This document shows, in pieces, positions 21,953 through 22,480 of a DNA stretch of 22,480 nt. The stretch is from UBA5026 sp949065595 (GTDB taxonomy: Bacteria > Bacillota_I > Bacilli_A > RF39 > UBA660), in contig CARSXK010000019.1 of NCBI GenBank assembly GCA_949065595.1, positions 1 through 22,480 of the forward strand, in the 5' to 3' direction. The translations under genes were made by a program, and so were the position numbers. A model generated the notes under the pieces. That model saw nothing but the letters and a program-made list of their open reading frames with translations. It was not told the origin of the DNA and made no database searches. Every line of letters starts with the position of its first letter. The first letter of the stretch is position 1.

Positions 21953-21981
21953 ATTTTACTACCAAAAGTTTGTTTTGGCAA
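21953..21981 (-). promoter_or_regulatory. Promoter of the ABC exporter with inverted repeat in the spacer
   Basis: TTGCCA (21976-21981), 17 bp, then TAAAAT (21953-21958). The spacer and the edge of the -35 hold CCAAAA-CAAAC-TTTTGG (21962-21978), a perfect 6-bp inverted repeat placed where a repressor or MerR-type activator would bind. It has no following U run, so it is not a terminator. Confidence 0.6.
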
Positions 21982-21986
21982 TTTTT

Positions 21987-22480
21987 TTATTTAATACCAT
22001 ATACTGTTATATTTTCAAATTTTGCACCTACACGAGTATGATATGCAAGGACAAATTTGTTATCTGTTATGTTTCCCCATAAAGAAAAATTCCAAGTTTC
22101 ATCATAATAATAGGTATTTCTGAAATAATAGATTTTCCCTAATAATCCCATAGCTTTTACATCAATCACATAATCGATTGGTTGAACACCCCAGCCTTCA
22201 TAATAGGTTAAATTATAACGAACAATTATTTTAGAATAGTTTTCTGCACTATCAGATAATGAATAAGGTGCAAATTGTTTATCTGGTTCAGTTGTTATTT
22301 TCAGTAATTCTACTGCCTCTTTTGGAATATTTTCTTTTTCCATTTGTAATTTTGTGATTTGATTCTCAATTTCAGTAATCTTACTATTGATTATGCCAAC
22401 TTGTTCTAAAATCGCATCTACTAGGGTATCTTTTTCCAAAGCATATATGGTATCTTTTTTTAATGCATCTAATAGCGTTT
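21987..22480 (-). CDS. Unknown protein, 5' end outside window
   Basis: The reading frame is open to the window edge at 22480 without a start that has a ribosome binding site, so the 164 visible codons are the C-terminal part of a longer protein. The visible N-terminal side is a charged coiled coil (LLDALKKDTIYALEKDTLVD, then a region with EIENQITKLQMEKENIPKE). The C-terminal 90 residues are beta-rich and aromatic (YYEGWGVQPIDYV, YYFRNTYYYDETWNFSLWG, ending NITVYGIK). A stalk-like coiled coil followed by a compact beta domain resembles phage tail or surface proteins, but I do not recognise it. No terminator is seen before the ABC promoter. Confidence 0.65.
   Translation of the reverse strand, partial: TLLDALKKDTIYALEKDTLVDAILEQVGIINSKITEIENQITKLQMEKENIPKEAVELLKITTEPDKQFAPYSLSDSAENYSKIIVRYNLTYYEGWGVQPIDYVIDVKAMGLLGKIYYFRNTYYYDETWNFSLWGNITDNKFVLAYHTRVGAKFENITVYGIK

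Overview
The window is AT-rich DNA (roughly 30% GC by eye) from a low-GC Gram-positive bacterium. The sporulation genes yqfC, yqfD and sspI, the small gene yqzL beside recO, and the order yqfC-yqfD-...-ybeY-dgkA-cdd-era-yqzL-recO all point to a spore-forming member of the Bacilli. I infer a gut-type Bacilli lineage rather than Bacillus itself, because phoH and yqfF are missing from the cluster and several unrecognised genes are inserted. Every confident gene except sspI is on the minus strand. I saw no rRNA, tRNA, CRISPR array or intact transposase.

Layout. Positions 1-2350 are an accessory region: the start of a type IV pilin-like gene, a C10 homopolymer, a roughly 52-bp element present in two copies about 1.6 kb apart, and between the copies a class I Fic toxin/antitoxin pair and a short decayed coding frame. 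Positions 1892-5124 hold a coiled-coil protein, a small basic protein and the LemA/DUF2207 pair. The divergent gene sspI (5241-5444) shares a strong two-way terminator with rnc. Positions 6229-8405 carry two adjacent paralogous membrane-anchored proteins with HExxH zinc-protease motifs, apparently undescribed. Positions 8486-10911 hold murE and mraY for peptidoglycan precursors. Next come an unknown 300-residue protein and then the long core operon (18030 down to 11989): yqfC, yqfD, a VanZ-like membrane protein, ybeY, dgkA, cdd, era, an unknown gene, yqzL, recO and a DUF212 PAP2-like membrane protein. Positions 18117-22480 contain an unknown helical protein, a decayed frame, a Cys/His-rich unknown protein, a NatA/NatB-type ABC exporter and the 3' part of an unidentified gene.

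Together, the core operon combines spore-coat/engulfment-stage genes, 16S rRNA maturation (YbeY, Era), lipid-carrier recycling (DgkA), pyrimidine salvage (Cdd) and recombinational repair (RecO). MurE and MraY make lipid I. Several starts were moved from the longest reading frame to a codon with a proper ribosome binding site (DUF2207, rnc, mraY, cdd, yqfC, ABC permease, sspI). Promoters were found by eye as -35/-10 pairs, several with exactly 17-bp spacing. All family assignments rest on motifs and recall, not on database searches.
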